From an uncultured Litorilinea sp. (GTDB lineage: Bacteria > Chloroflexota > Anaerolineae > Caldilineales > Caldilineaceae): a DNA stretch of 5,315 nt. Made by a program: the position numbers and the translations under genes. Below the pieces are notes generated by a model. The model saw only the letters and a program-made list of their open reading frames with translations. It was not told the origin of the DNA and searched no databases. Positions 1 through 5,315 of the stretch are shown here, piece by piece (position 1 is the first letter of the stretch; the number at the start of each line of letters is the position of its first letter). Location: assembly GCA_946885925.1 (NCBI GenBank), contig CAMPHP010000293.1, positions 1 to 5,315 of the forward strand, written 5' to 3'.

Positions 1-136
1 AATGGAGTGCCTGTTAAAGGACGCCAACTTACGCCAGCGTATGGGACGCGCGGCGAAACAACGCGCATCCGACTTCGAGGCAGGCGCTGTTGTGCCGCAA
101 ATCGAGGCGATATATCAGCAGGTGATGGCATCATGA
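1..136 (+). CDS. Glycosyltransferase, probable GT4 family, C-terminal fragment (5' end outside window)
   Basis: The reading frame that starts its first full codon at base 2 stays open to a TGA at 134-136 and encodes 44 residues. The peptide contains DANLRQRMGRAAKQRA, then a Phe-Glu segment, then VVPQIEAIYQQV close to the end. This pattern (LxxDxxLRxRMGxAAxxRA, an aromatic residue, then a helix ending in Q-I-E-x-I-Y) is the usual last part of GT-B fold, family GT4 (glycosyl transferases group 1) enzymes, where the final helix crosses back to the N-terminal domain. GT4 enzymes transfer a sugar from a nucleotide-sugar donor, usually in the cytoplasm. The catalytic part is outside the window, so donor and acceptor cannot be stated. 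Its TGA overlaps the ATG of the next gene by 4 bp (ATGA), which supports co-translation. The family call rests on a short tail and is moderately secure; that this frame is coding is quite secure. Confidence 0.75.
   Translation, partial: MECLLKDANLRQRMGRAAKQRASDFEAGAVVPQIEAIYQQVMAS
120..126 (+). promoter_or_regulatory. Shine-Dalgarno site deciding the start at 133
   Basis: AGGTGAT matches seven bases of the 16S rRNA 3'-tail complement (AGGAGGTGATC) and lies 6 nt before the ATG at 133. It supports that ATG as the true start of the first GT2 gene, rather than the longer in-frame opening at base 7, which would lie over the tail of the upstream glycosyltransferase. Confidence 0.65.
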
Positions 137-1284
137 ACCTATCCCTTCCTGCCTCGGACTCTCCTGATACGGTGTTTTCTGATAGGGTATTTTCTGATAC
201 AGAATTTCCTGTCACGATCATCATCAACAACTACAACTACGGGCGATTCTTACGCAGTGCCATCGAGAGTGCGCTCGCGCAAACCTACGCGGGGACAGAA
301 GTGATCGTTGTGGATGACGGATCCAGCGACGAGTCGCGCACGATTATCGCATCGTATGGTGAGCGCATCATTCCTGTACTCAAGCAGAACGGGGGCCAAG
401 CGTCGGCACTGAATGCCGGTTTCGCTCGCAGCCACGGATCGATTGTTATCTTTCTGGATGCAGATGACATGCTCGATCCCCACGTCGTTGAGCGCGTTGT
501 GGAGCACTTTTGGGCCAATCCGAAGGTGGTACGCGTGCAATATCGCCTGAACGTAATTGATCGTGCCGGCCTGCCTACAGGTCTCTCAAAGCCGCCTCGC
601 CATATGCCAATCCCCAGCGGCGATCTAAGGCAGCGAGCCTTTCTGTATGGCGACGACATTCCCTGGCTACCAACCAGCGGCAATGCATTCTCTGCTCCGA
701 TGTTGCAGCGAATCTTCCCGATTCCAGAACCAGCGTATAGGATTTGTGCCGACTACTATCTTTCAAACCTCTCGCCTTTATTTGGCATGGTGGTTTCGTT
801 GGATGAAACGGGCGGGTATTACCGTGTTCATGGTTCAAATAACCATGAGAAGGAGCGGCTTGATTTGCAACAGACGCGCGAACTCATCATCAGGACTCGC
901 CAAACACATCGGTATATTCAGGCGAATGCACAACAACTTGGTCTTGCCAGTCATTCTGATCACAGCGTAGCAGCGCTATCATTGACCTTTCTGGCGAACC
1001 GGCTCATTTCACTACGTCTGGACCCTGCCCATCACCCAATCGAGGGTGACACCCACTTTGCACTGGCGCGGCGTGGTATCCTGGCTTCCCTGCAACGCAC
1101 CGATCTGCCTCTGTTGCTGCGGCTCATGTATATATCTTGGTTCCTTCTGGTATCAGTAGTACCCAGAGAGAGTGCGCGCTGGCTGGCAGAGCAATTCTTT
1201 TACCCAGAGTCCAGGGGACAGTGGTTCAATGCGTTGCTAACCAACCTGCGTAGAGTACGCCCGCTGCACAAGTTACAATATTGA
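133..1284 (+). CDS. Glycosyltransferase family 2 protein (GT-A fold)
   Basis: The predicted protein has 383 residues. It is a GT-A fold inverting glycosyltransferase that should transfer a sugar from a nucleotide-sugar donor to a growing, probably lipid-linked, glycan on the cytoplasmic side. After a variable N-terminus, the GT2 core starts at about residue 27 with VTIIINNYNYGRFL, followed by VIVVDDGSSD (57-66; nucleotide-binding Asp61/Asp62), the NAGFARS helix (94-100) and the metal-binding DxD in FLDADD (Asp109, Asp111). CADYYL (205-210) probably carries the acceptor-side acidic residue, and YYRVHGSN (229-236) is a common closing motif of these domains. The roughly 140 C-terminal residues are mostly helical, with a hydrophobic stretch near 327-343 that may associate with the membrane. 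The frame is open upstream to base 7, but I chose the ATG at 133 because it has a good Shine-Dalgarno and overlaps the upstream stop as ATGA. Residues 12-26 are three copies of a five-residue repeat. The specific sugar is unknown. Confidence 0.92.
   Translation: MNLSLPASDSPDTVFSDRVFSDTEFPVTIIINNYNYGRFLRSAIESALAQTYAGTEVIVVDDGSSDESRTIIASYGERIIPVLKQNGGQASALNAGFARSHGSIVIFLDADDMLDPHVVERVVEHFWANPKVVRVQYRLNVIDRAGLPTGLSKPPRHMPIPSGDLRQRAFLYGDDIPWLPTSGNAFSAPMLQRIFPIPEPAYRICADYYLSNLSPLFGMVVSLDETGGYYRVHGSNNHEKERLDLQQTRELIIRTRQTHRYIQANAQQLGLASHSDHSVAALSLTFLANRLISLRLDPAHHPIEGDTHFALARRGILASLQRTDLPLLLRLMYISWFLLVSVVPRESARWLAEQFFYPESRGQWFNALLTNLRRVRPLHKLQY
166..210 (+). repeat. 15-bp in-frame tandem repeat, three degenerate copies
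   Basis: The units lie at 166-180, 181-195 and 196-210: gatacggtgttttct, gatagggtattttct and gatacagaatttcct. They encode DTVFS, DRVFS and DTEFP, immediately before the first beta strand of the GT2 domain. Copies 1 and 2 differ at two positions, and copy 3 has diverged more. The length keeps the frame, so this looks like slippage or duplication in a tolerant N-terminal linker. Confidence 0.75.
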
Positions 1285-1307
1285 GCGATACGATATTGAG
1301 CGATACG
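1278..1307 (+). repeat. Perfect 15-bp tandem duplication across a stop/start junction
   Basis: The unit atattgagcgatacg occurs twice without mismatch (1278-1292 and 1293-1307). The first copy holds both the TGA stop of the upstream GT2 gene (1282-1284) and the overlapping TTG (1281-1283) that can start the next gene. The second copy is followed directly by an ATG (1308-1310) in the same frame. Being 15 bp long, the duplication adds five codons without breaking the frame from TTG. Confidence 0.85.
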
Positions 1308-2243
1308 ATGACGACGATTGCGATTGTGATTGTGAACTACAATACATGCGAATATCTGCGCCGCTGTTTGGCTTCAATCCACGAAGGCGATGCAGTCGAG
1401 GTGATCGTAGTCGACAATGCCTCGACAGATGGCAGTGCAGAGATGGTACGCACCTGCTATCCCCATGTTACATTACGGGCAAAAAAATCGAATGCGGGCT
1501 ATGGAGCAGCAGCCAACGAGGCAATTGCGAGTTGCAACGCTGACTATATTCTGCTGCTCAACAGCGATACTTTACTGCAAAGCAATACAGCCCATGCTCT
1601 CCAGAGCTACCTGGATCGCCATCCGCAGACAGCACTGGTAGGCCCCCGGTTGAATAATTCCGACGGCACGCTCCAGGCTTCGTGCTATCCTTACCCGACT
1701 CCATTCAATCTGTTTCTCGAAGAGAGCTTATTAGGACGGTTGGTAGCCTACATCCCCGGCGTACGCAATCGCTATCTACGCACATGGCCCCATGACAAAG
1801 CTCGCTCTGTGCCGTGGGTCTTGGGGGCAGCGCTCGCCATGCGGCGGGATGCTTTTCTGGCAGTGGGGGGCTTTGATCCCACATTCTTTATGTACTTTGA
1901 AGAAATCGATCTCTGCCGTCGCTTGCGCGCAGACGGATGGCAGATAGATTTTGCGCCTGTGACCTCCATTGTTCATATCGGGGGCGCTAGCACTAGCCAG
2001 CAATATGCTGAAATGCAGTACCGTCTCTTCAGCAGCACACAACTCTTTTATCGCCGCCATTATACCGGCTGGCAGATGCGATTTTTCCACCTCACCATGC
2101 TCCCTATCATCATTGCCCGGCTCGTGCGCGATGCAGTACGGTATAGTCGCACGCGCAATCCGCAGGAACGAGAAAAATCGTTAGCAACTCTTCACGTCAG
2201 GTATCGTATGCTCCGAGAGTGCGTTTTTTCTTTTGCTCTGTGA
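1281..2243 (+). CDS. Glycosyltransferase family 2 protein, rhamnosyltransferase-like (COG1216 type)
   Basis: This 320-residue protein is a GT2 enzyme of the WbbL/rhamnosyltransferase-like group, distinct from the upstream GT2. Motifs in order are IAIVIVNYN (13-21), VIVVDNASTDGS (41-52), the SNAGYGAAAN helix (70-79), LLLNSD (91-96; NSD replaces DxD, as is common in this group), VLGAALAMRRDAF (180-192), and the family signature GGFDP followed by FFMYFEEIDLCRRLRADGW (202-220), with Glu207/Glu208/Asp210 as the likely catalytic-base region. VHIGGAS (231-237) closes the domain. A hydrophobic segment lies near 268-281. Members act in the cytoplasm on lipid-linked O-antigen, capsule or cell-wall glycans; rhamnose is only the commonest donor of the group and is not proven here. 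The start is uncertain. TTG at 1281 overlaps the upstream stop as TTGA, like the other junctions, and keeps the 15-bp duplication in frame. ATG at 1308 gives 311 residues and a start (MTTIAIVIVNYN) typical of the family. Neither has a good Shine-Dalgarno. Confidence 0.92.
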   Translation: MSDTILSDTMTTIAIVIVNYNTCEYLRRCLASIHEGDAVEVIVVDNASTDGSAEMVRTCYPHVTLRAKKSNAGYGAAANEAIASCNADYILLLNSDTLLQSNTAHALQSYLDRHPQTALVGPRLNNSDGTLQASCYPYPTPFNLFLEESLLGRLVAYIPGVRNRYLRTWPHDKARSVPWVLGAALAMRRDAFLAVGGFDPTFFMYFEEIDLCRRLRADGWQIDFAPVTSIVHIGGASTSQQYAEMQYRLFSSTQLFYRRHYTGWQMRFFHLTMLPIIIARLVRDAVRYSRTRNPQEREKSLATLHVRYRMLRECVFSFAL

Positions 2244-2313
2244 GCCTAGGCAGTGATATTACACGACGACACAGGGTCGCTCTGTGCCGTTGGCAGCGTA
2301 GGATAGGATAGCA
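2244..2313. other. Intergenic gap with a palindrome and a weak hairpin
   Basis: This 70-bp gap is the only non-overlapping junction in the window. It opens with the perfect 8-bp palindrome GCCTAGGC (2244-2251). At 2270-2286, CACAG and CTGTG can form a 5-bp stem, plus one G-T pair, around a 5-nt loop; no T-run follows, so it is not an intrinsic terminator. I see no convincing -35/-10 pair. It most probably remains inside the operon transcript. Confidence 0.4.
2300..2308 (+). promoter_or_regulatory. Shine-Dalgarno-like repeat before a TTG start
   Basis: Two AGGA copies (2300-2303 and 2305-2308, within TAGGATAGGATA) lie 10 and 5 nt before the TTG at 2314. Either could serve as ribosome binding site. 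They support this rare start codon, since the next in-frame ATG is 82 codons downstream. Confidence 0.55.
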
Positions 2314-4053
2314 TTGAATAGCCAAACAGTGGTTCACTCTGCGGACCAGAAGCGAGAAGCCAATCTGCGCCGGTTGGACTGGCGCTTTTTACTTCCAAAT
2401 TCTCAGACCGGGAGATTTCGCCATCTCTTACTATCTGGCGGGCCCAAGGGCCTTGCCAACCGCATCGTCGAGGCAAATCTGGCCGAACGGGTAAGTTGCG
2501 AGATCACCGAAGGGTGCCGCGCAGATGCTGCCATCATCCTGCACGATAGTACGGTCGAAATGGAACAAGCCGCCGCTTGTCTCGAACAAGGCGGGGTGTT
2601 ATACCAAGAGATCGCGCGCACCTCTCGGTCGGCATTACGCATGACACCCGACAATCTCCGCCACGAATTCAACCATGCCGGGCTTACGCTTACAGGGCTT
2701 TACTGGGCTGCCCCTAATTTTGAGCAGTGCCGTCGCTATATCCCGCTAGATGTTCCCGGCGCAGTCCACTGGTATTTCTCCTCACTCTTTGTTGCCGGGA
2801 CGCCCATCCACCAGTTGATCCGGACTCTTTTTCGGCTTGTCGTTGGCAAGAACAGTCAGCGGATGGCGTGGCTTGTGCCATACTTGAGCGTTACAGCGGT
2901 GGCAGCTTCGACTAGCGCGCATCCGCCCTCTATCTTAAACCATCCTCATATAGACAACATGCTCCCAAAAGACGACTTGCGCCCGATGATTCTGACCAGC
3001 GGGCAAGATGATGCAAGCCGCTTGATCATGCTGCCTTTTGCCCCGCAACATAGCCAATCTCCGCTAGCAGTCATCAAGATTGCTACCGATCCTAAGTTCA
3101 ATGTTGAAACCGAAGTAGAGCAAACTGTCTTACATGAAGTCCGCGCGCGCCTGGATGCGAAGATGCGCCAAAGTGTTCCGGAGCCGCTGGGCAGTTTCCA
3201 TTATCACAATCTGGCGGTTGGTGTTGAAAGCTGTGCCCTAGGTAGTTCGCTATGGGTCTCAAGTGGAGGATGGGGAACTTCACCGCAAACAAAAACTGCC
3301 GATATGGAGCTTGGCACTAGATGGTTGATCGAATTCCATCGACAGACAGAGAGCGAGCGTCTGTCATGGGATCATCGTGCAATCGAGCGCTGGATTGAGA
3401 CACCTCTCGTGGCCTATGCACAGCTACGTAACGTGACTGAAGCGGAGCAACGGTTATTTATCTCCATGCGTGTGCACGCGAATACCTTGCTCGGTGCTGA
3501 ATTGCCACTGGTCTGGCAACACAATGATTTTGCACCCTGGAATCTTTACCGTGCCGGAGATCGGTTAACCGTGCTCGACTGGGAGTTCAATCGCGATTGG
3601 GATACTACGCGTGCGGGACCAGCGTTATGTGATTTACTCTATTTTGTCACCTATTGGAACAATATTGTCCACCGTCACTATACAGAAGGAGCCGAGCTTC
3701 GTGGTATGTACGCACTCTTTTTGGAATTTGCACCCAAGAGTCGCTACATCTACGTAGCGCGGCGAGCCATTGCACAGTATATGGCCGAGCTTAAGATCGA
3801 TTGGCGCTTCTTGCCATTGCTGCTGGTGTATACATGGACAGAGCGGGTCGTGTACAGTTATGCCCGTTTGCAAAAGCTGGAACGTCCCTCTGGTACAAGC
3901 CGCGCCGCTGACAAGTTTGCCAAGTACATTGGCTTACTTGCCATTCATGGGCAAGAACTCTTTTCTGCCAACAATGGAGGTTTCTGGCAAGGGTACGCAC
4001 ACAGAAGAGCAAAGATGTCCGATCAATCTCCGGACTCGGAGGCTTTCGGATGA
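2314..4053 (+). CDS. Two-domain protein: methyltransferase-like N-terminal region plus APH-family phosphotransferase domain
   Basis: This 579-residue protein carries a complete APH/choline-kinase-fold domain (phosphotransferase enzyme family, PF01636 type) in its C-terminal half. VIKIA supplies the ATP-binding lysine (Lys255), LHEVRARL the helix-C glutamate (Glu275), QHNDFAPWN the catalytic loop (HxDxxxxN: His403, Asp405, Asn410), and VLDWEF the metal-binding aspartate (Asp422). It should transfer phosphate from ATP to a hydroxyl of a small molecule; in this locus a sugar or polyol is the natural guess. Residues 20-200 are harder to place: RLDWRFLLP (20-28), then a Rossmann-like alternation with LLLSGGPKG (38-46), DAAIILHD (71-78) and an EQGGVLYQEI strand (91-100). 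This resembles a class I methyltransferase without a normal glycine-rich SAM loop, so it may be inactive or bind something else. The TTG start has AGGA upstream; the next in-frame ATG is at residue 83 and would cut into this region. The stop overlaps the flippase start. The kinase call is strong; the N-terminal call and the substrate are inference. Confidence 0.88.
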   Translation: MNSQTVVHSADQKREANLRRLDWRFLLPNSQTGRFRHLLLSGGPKGLANRIVEANLAERVSCEITEGCRADAAIILHDSTVEMEQAAACLEQGGVLYQEIARTSRSALRMTPDNLRHEFNHAGLTLTGLYWAAPNFEQCRRYIPLDVPGAVHWYFSSLFVAGTPIHQLIRTLFRLVVGKNSQRMAWLVPYLSVTAVAASTSAHPPSILNHPHIDNMLPKDDLRPMILTSGQDDASRLIMLPFAPQHSQSPLAVIKIATDPKFNVETEVEQTVLHEVRARLDAKMRQSVPEPLGSFHYHNLAVGVESCALGSSLWVSSGGWGTSPQTKTADMELGTRWLIEFHRQTESERLSWDHRAIERWIETPLVAYAQLRNVTEAEQRLFISMRVHANTLLGAELPLVWQHNDFAPWNLYRAGDRLTVLDWEFNRDWDTTRAGPALCDLLYFVTYWNNIVHRHYTEGAELRGMYALFLEFAPKSRYIYVARRAIAQYMAELKIDWRFLPLLLVYTWTERVVYSYARLQKLERPSGTSRAADKFAKYIGLLAIHGQELFSANNGGFWQGYAHRRAKMSDQSPDSEAFG

Positions 4054-4060
4054 TTCCGAA
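4028..4060 (+). promoter_or_regulatory. Two adjacent hairpins over the flippase ribosome binding site and start codon
   Basis: Hairpin 1 pairs CTCCG (4028-4032) with CGGAG (4037-4041) around the loop GACT. Hairpin 2 pairs TTCGGA (4045-4050) with TCCGAA (4055-4060) around the loop TGAT. Hairpin 1 contains most of the GGAGG Shine-Dalgarno (4038-4042). Hairpin 2 contains the ATG start (4050-4052), with the upstream TGA stop (4051-4053) in its loop. If formed in the mRNA, they would hide the initiation site until ribosomes finishing the upstream gene open it, a usual arrangement for translational coupling. The pairing is exact; the regulatory role is inferred. Confidence 0.5.
4038..4042 (+). promoter_or_regulatory. 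Shine-Dalgarno site of the flippase gene
   Basis: GGAGG lies 7 nt before the ATG at 4050, an ideal spacing. It decides between that ATG and the in-frame ATG at 4077, which has only a close AAAGGA (4067-4072). Confidence 0.7.
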
Positions 4061-5315
4061 TCGGACAAAGGACAACATGATCCGCCGCCGTGTTGTCATC
4101 GGCACAGCCAGCAACTTTGCCGGGCAATTGTTCGTCTTTGCGACTTCATTCTTGCTAACACCCTTCATCCTCAACCAGCTTGGAGCGCCTATCTATGGTC
4201 TGTGGATTCTACTTGGCTCCATTGTAGCCTACAGTTCAATTCTGGATTTTGGGATTTGGGGTACGGTCATCAAGTATGTAGCCGAGTACCAAACCCAGGG
4301 AAACCATGCGGGTGCGCGCAGCCTCCTTAGTACTGTACTTTACTTCTATATAGGGATTGCAGCCCTGATCAGCATTGCCGGAATGGTCGCTGCGCCTTTC
4401 GTGCCGGATCTCTTTAATCTCTCACCAGACCAACACGATCTTGCCAGTAGACTCGTCATCTTGATCAGCCTAGCGACAGGGTTGGCGATTCCATGTATGC
4501 TGCCCTTGGCAATCTTACGCGGCTTACAACGCTATGATATCGTCAACTCCATTGACATTGTTTCAACCCTTGTTACGGCTGTGGCTACGGTGGCTGTTCT
4601 CTGGTTCGGTGGTGGCGCTACTGGGCTGGCGATAATCAGTATCGGTAGTTTGTTTCTTTCGCTCGGTGCTGGGCTGTGGGCGCTTCGTCAAATTGCACCA
4701 GAGGTGTATATTCACTGGCATGGAGCAAATTGGCAAATGGCGCGCAAGATTTTTGTCTATAGCTGGCCCTTGTTTATGCGCGATATGGCAACTCGCTTGC
4801 AAACGAGAACCGACGAGATCACGATTGGCCTGTTTCTACCCGTCAGCGCCGTAGGTTCCTATAGCATTGCACGCCGTTTGAGTGAGGCAACACAGACGCT
4901 GACCAGGCAGTTTATGAAGACACTACTGCCCCTAGCCTCACAACTCCATGCCGAGGATGATCACCCCCGCCTGCGTGCGCTCTATAAAACTGGCACGCGC
5001 TTGACCATAGCCATCGTCCTGGCGCTCAGTTCGATCCTGATCGTTCTGGCAGGACCGATCCTGGCTGTATGGGTTGGCACAGACTACAGCGCGTATGCCG
5101 GAGTCGTCGTCATCTTGACCCTAGCGAATCTTGTCGCAACGATCCAGTGGCCCGCGATGGCTATCCTGCAAGCCATGTCGCGCCACCGGATCTTGGCTCT
5201 CTCGTCGTTGGGTAACGGTACTGCCAATCTGATATTGTCTCTTTTGCTCGTGCACCCGTATGGTCTTGCTGGCGTTGCGTTAGGGACTGCGATTCCAATT
5301 GCGGTCGAGTATTTC
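4050..5315 (+). CDS. Wzx-type polysaccharide flippase (MOP superfamily, PST family), 3' end outside window
   Basis: The frame is open from the ATG at 4050 to the window edge, giving 422 residues of an integral membrane protein; relatives usually have about 450-500. It should flip undecaprenyl-type lipid-linked oligosaccharide units from the cytoplasmic to the outer leaflet of the inner membrane for Wzy-type polymerisation. A short basic N-terminus (IRRR, 11-14) precedes the first hydrophobic segment. The family pattern is clear: FLLTPFILNQLGAPIYGLW (34-52), then LDFGIWGTVIKYVAEY (65-80), LAILRGLQRYDIVN (153-166) midway, and TRTDEITIGLFLP (252-264) opening the second half, with SYSIARRLSE after it. 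About eleven hydrophobic segments are visible, near 16-40, 48-66, 92-116, 133-155, 168-186, 190-212, 233-245, 318-342, 350-374, 380-400 and 404-422. The gene overlaps the APH-domain gene by ATGA and has a strong GGAGG site; translation is probably coupled. The specific polysaccharide is unknown, so no symbol is assigned. Confidence 0.9.
   Translation, partial: MIPNRTKDNMIRRRVVIGTASNFAGQLFVFATSFLLTPFILNQLGAPIYGLWILLGSIVAYSSILDFGIWGTVIKYVAEYQTQGNHAGARSLLSTVLYFYIGIAALISIAGMVAAPFVPDLFNLSPDQHDLASRLVILISLATGLAIPCMLPLAILRGLQRYDIVNSIDIVSTLVTAVATVAVLWFGGGATGLAIISIGSLFLSLGAGLWALRQIAPEVYIHWHGANWQMARKIFVYSWPLFMRDMATRLQTRTDEITIGLFLPVSAVGSYSIARRLSEATQTLTRQFMKTLLPLASQLHAEDDHPRLRALYKTGTRLTIAIVLALSSILIVLAGPILAVWVGTDYSAYAGVVVILTLANLVATIQWPAMAILQAMSRHRILALSSLGNGTANLILSLLLVHPYGLAGVALGTAIPIAVEYF

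Noticed and set aside
1480..1490. A7 run as a programmed frameshift (A AAA AAA slippery site) or sequencing error
   Set aside because: The main frame remains intact and matches GT2 motifs on both sides. The -1 frame ends after about 19 codons with no recognisable domain, and no downstream stimulatory structure stands out.
1772..2090. Minus-strand open frames inside the second GT2 gene, and similar ones elsewhere
   Set aside because: All lie opposite strongly motif-supported genes and have no ribosome binding site or recognisable protein pattern.
2221..2236. T-rich run (T6, C, T4) at the end of the second GT2 gene as an intrinsic terminator
   Set aside because: It lies inside the coding sequence before the stop, and no stable GC-rich stem precedes it.
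2290..2318. Possible promoter with TTGGCA as -35 in the intergenic gap
   Set aside because: No acceptable -10 hexamer occurs at 16-18 bp spacing; the matching position falls on the start codon region.
2314..4053. Aminoglycoside resistance gene
   Set aside because: The APH fold alone does not indicate antibiotic resistance. The length, the extra N-terminal region and the setting between glycan genes point to metabolism of a surface-glycan component.
3770..4330. Open frame crossing the kinase/flippase junction on the + strand
   Set aside because: It overlaps two well-supported genes out of frame, and its peptide, rich in Cys, Trp and His, shows no domain pattern. It is a shadow frame.

Overview
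The window reads as one co-directional (+ strand) stretch of a bacterial cell-surface or exopolysaccharide biosynthesis locus, coding almost from end to end. It holds five genes: the 3' tail of a glycosyltransferase that looks like family GT4 (1-136), two different family GT2 glycosyltransferases (133-1284 and 1281-2243), a 579-residue protein joining a methyltransferase-like N-terminal region to an aminoglycoside-phosphotransferase/choline-kinase-fold (APH) domain (2314-4053), and the first 422 codons of a Wzx-type polysaccharide flippase that runs off the right edge (4050-5315). No RNA gene, mobile element, CRISPR array or convincing promoter or terminator is visible. The only non-coding gap is 70 bp (2244-2313).

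The genes are tightly packed. Three of the four junctions are 4-bp stop/start overlaps (ATGA at 133-136, TTGA at 1281-1284, ATGA at 4050-4053), which suggests one polycistronic message with translational coupling. Two start codons appear to be TTG. The inferred division of labour is that cytoplasmic glycosyltransferases build a lipid-linked repeat unit, the APH-fold protein may phosphorylate a sugar or other small molecule used in the polymer or its decoration, and the flippase moves the lipid-linked unit across the membrane. The polymer itself cannot be deduced from this fragment.

The organism cannot be identified firmly. The moderate GC content (a little above 50 percent by eye), TTG starts, dense GT4/GT2/Wzx organisation and the methyltransferase-like/APH protein style would fit Chloroflexota, perhaps Ktedonobacteria. 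This is a low-confidence impression, not a sequence-proved assignment.

The points most worth a second look are the two-domain kinase (2314-4053), two adjacent perfect hairpins that enclose the Shine-Dalgarno and start codon of the flippase gene (4028-4060), and two separate 15-bp in-frame tandem repeats, each just before the first strand of a GT2 domain. One of these repeats spans the stop/start junction at 1278-1307. Otherwise this is a fairly ordinary polysaccharide locus, and I do not see clear evidence of a wholly new system.
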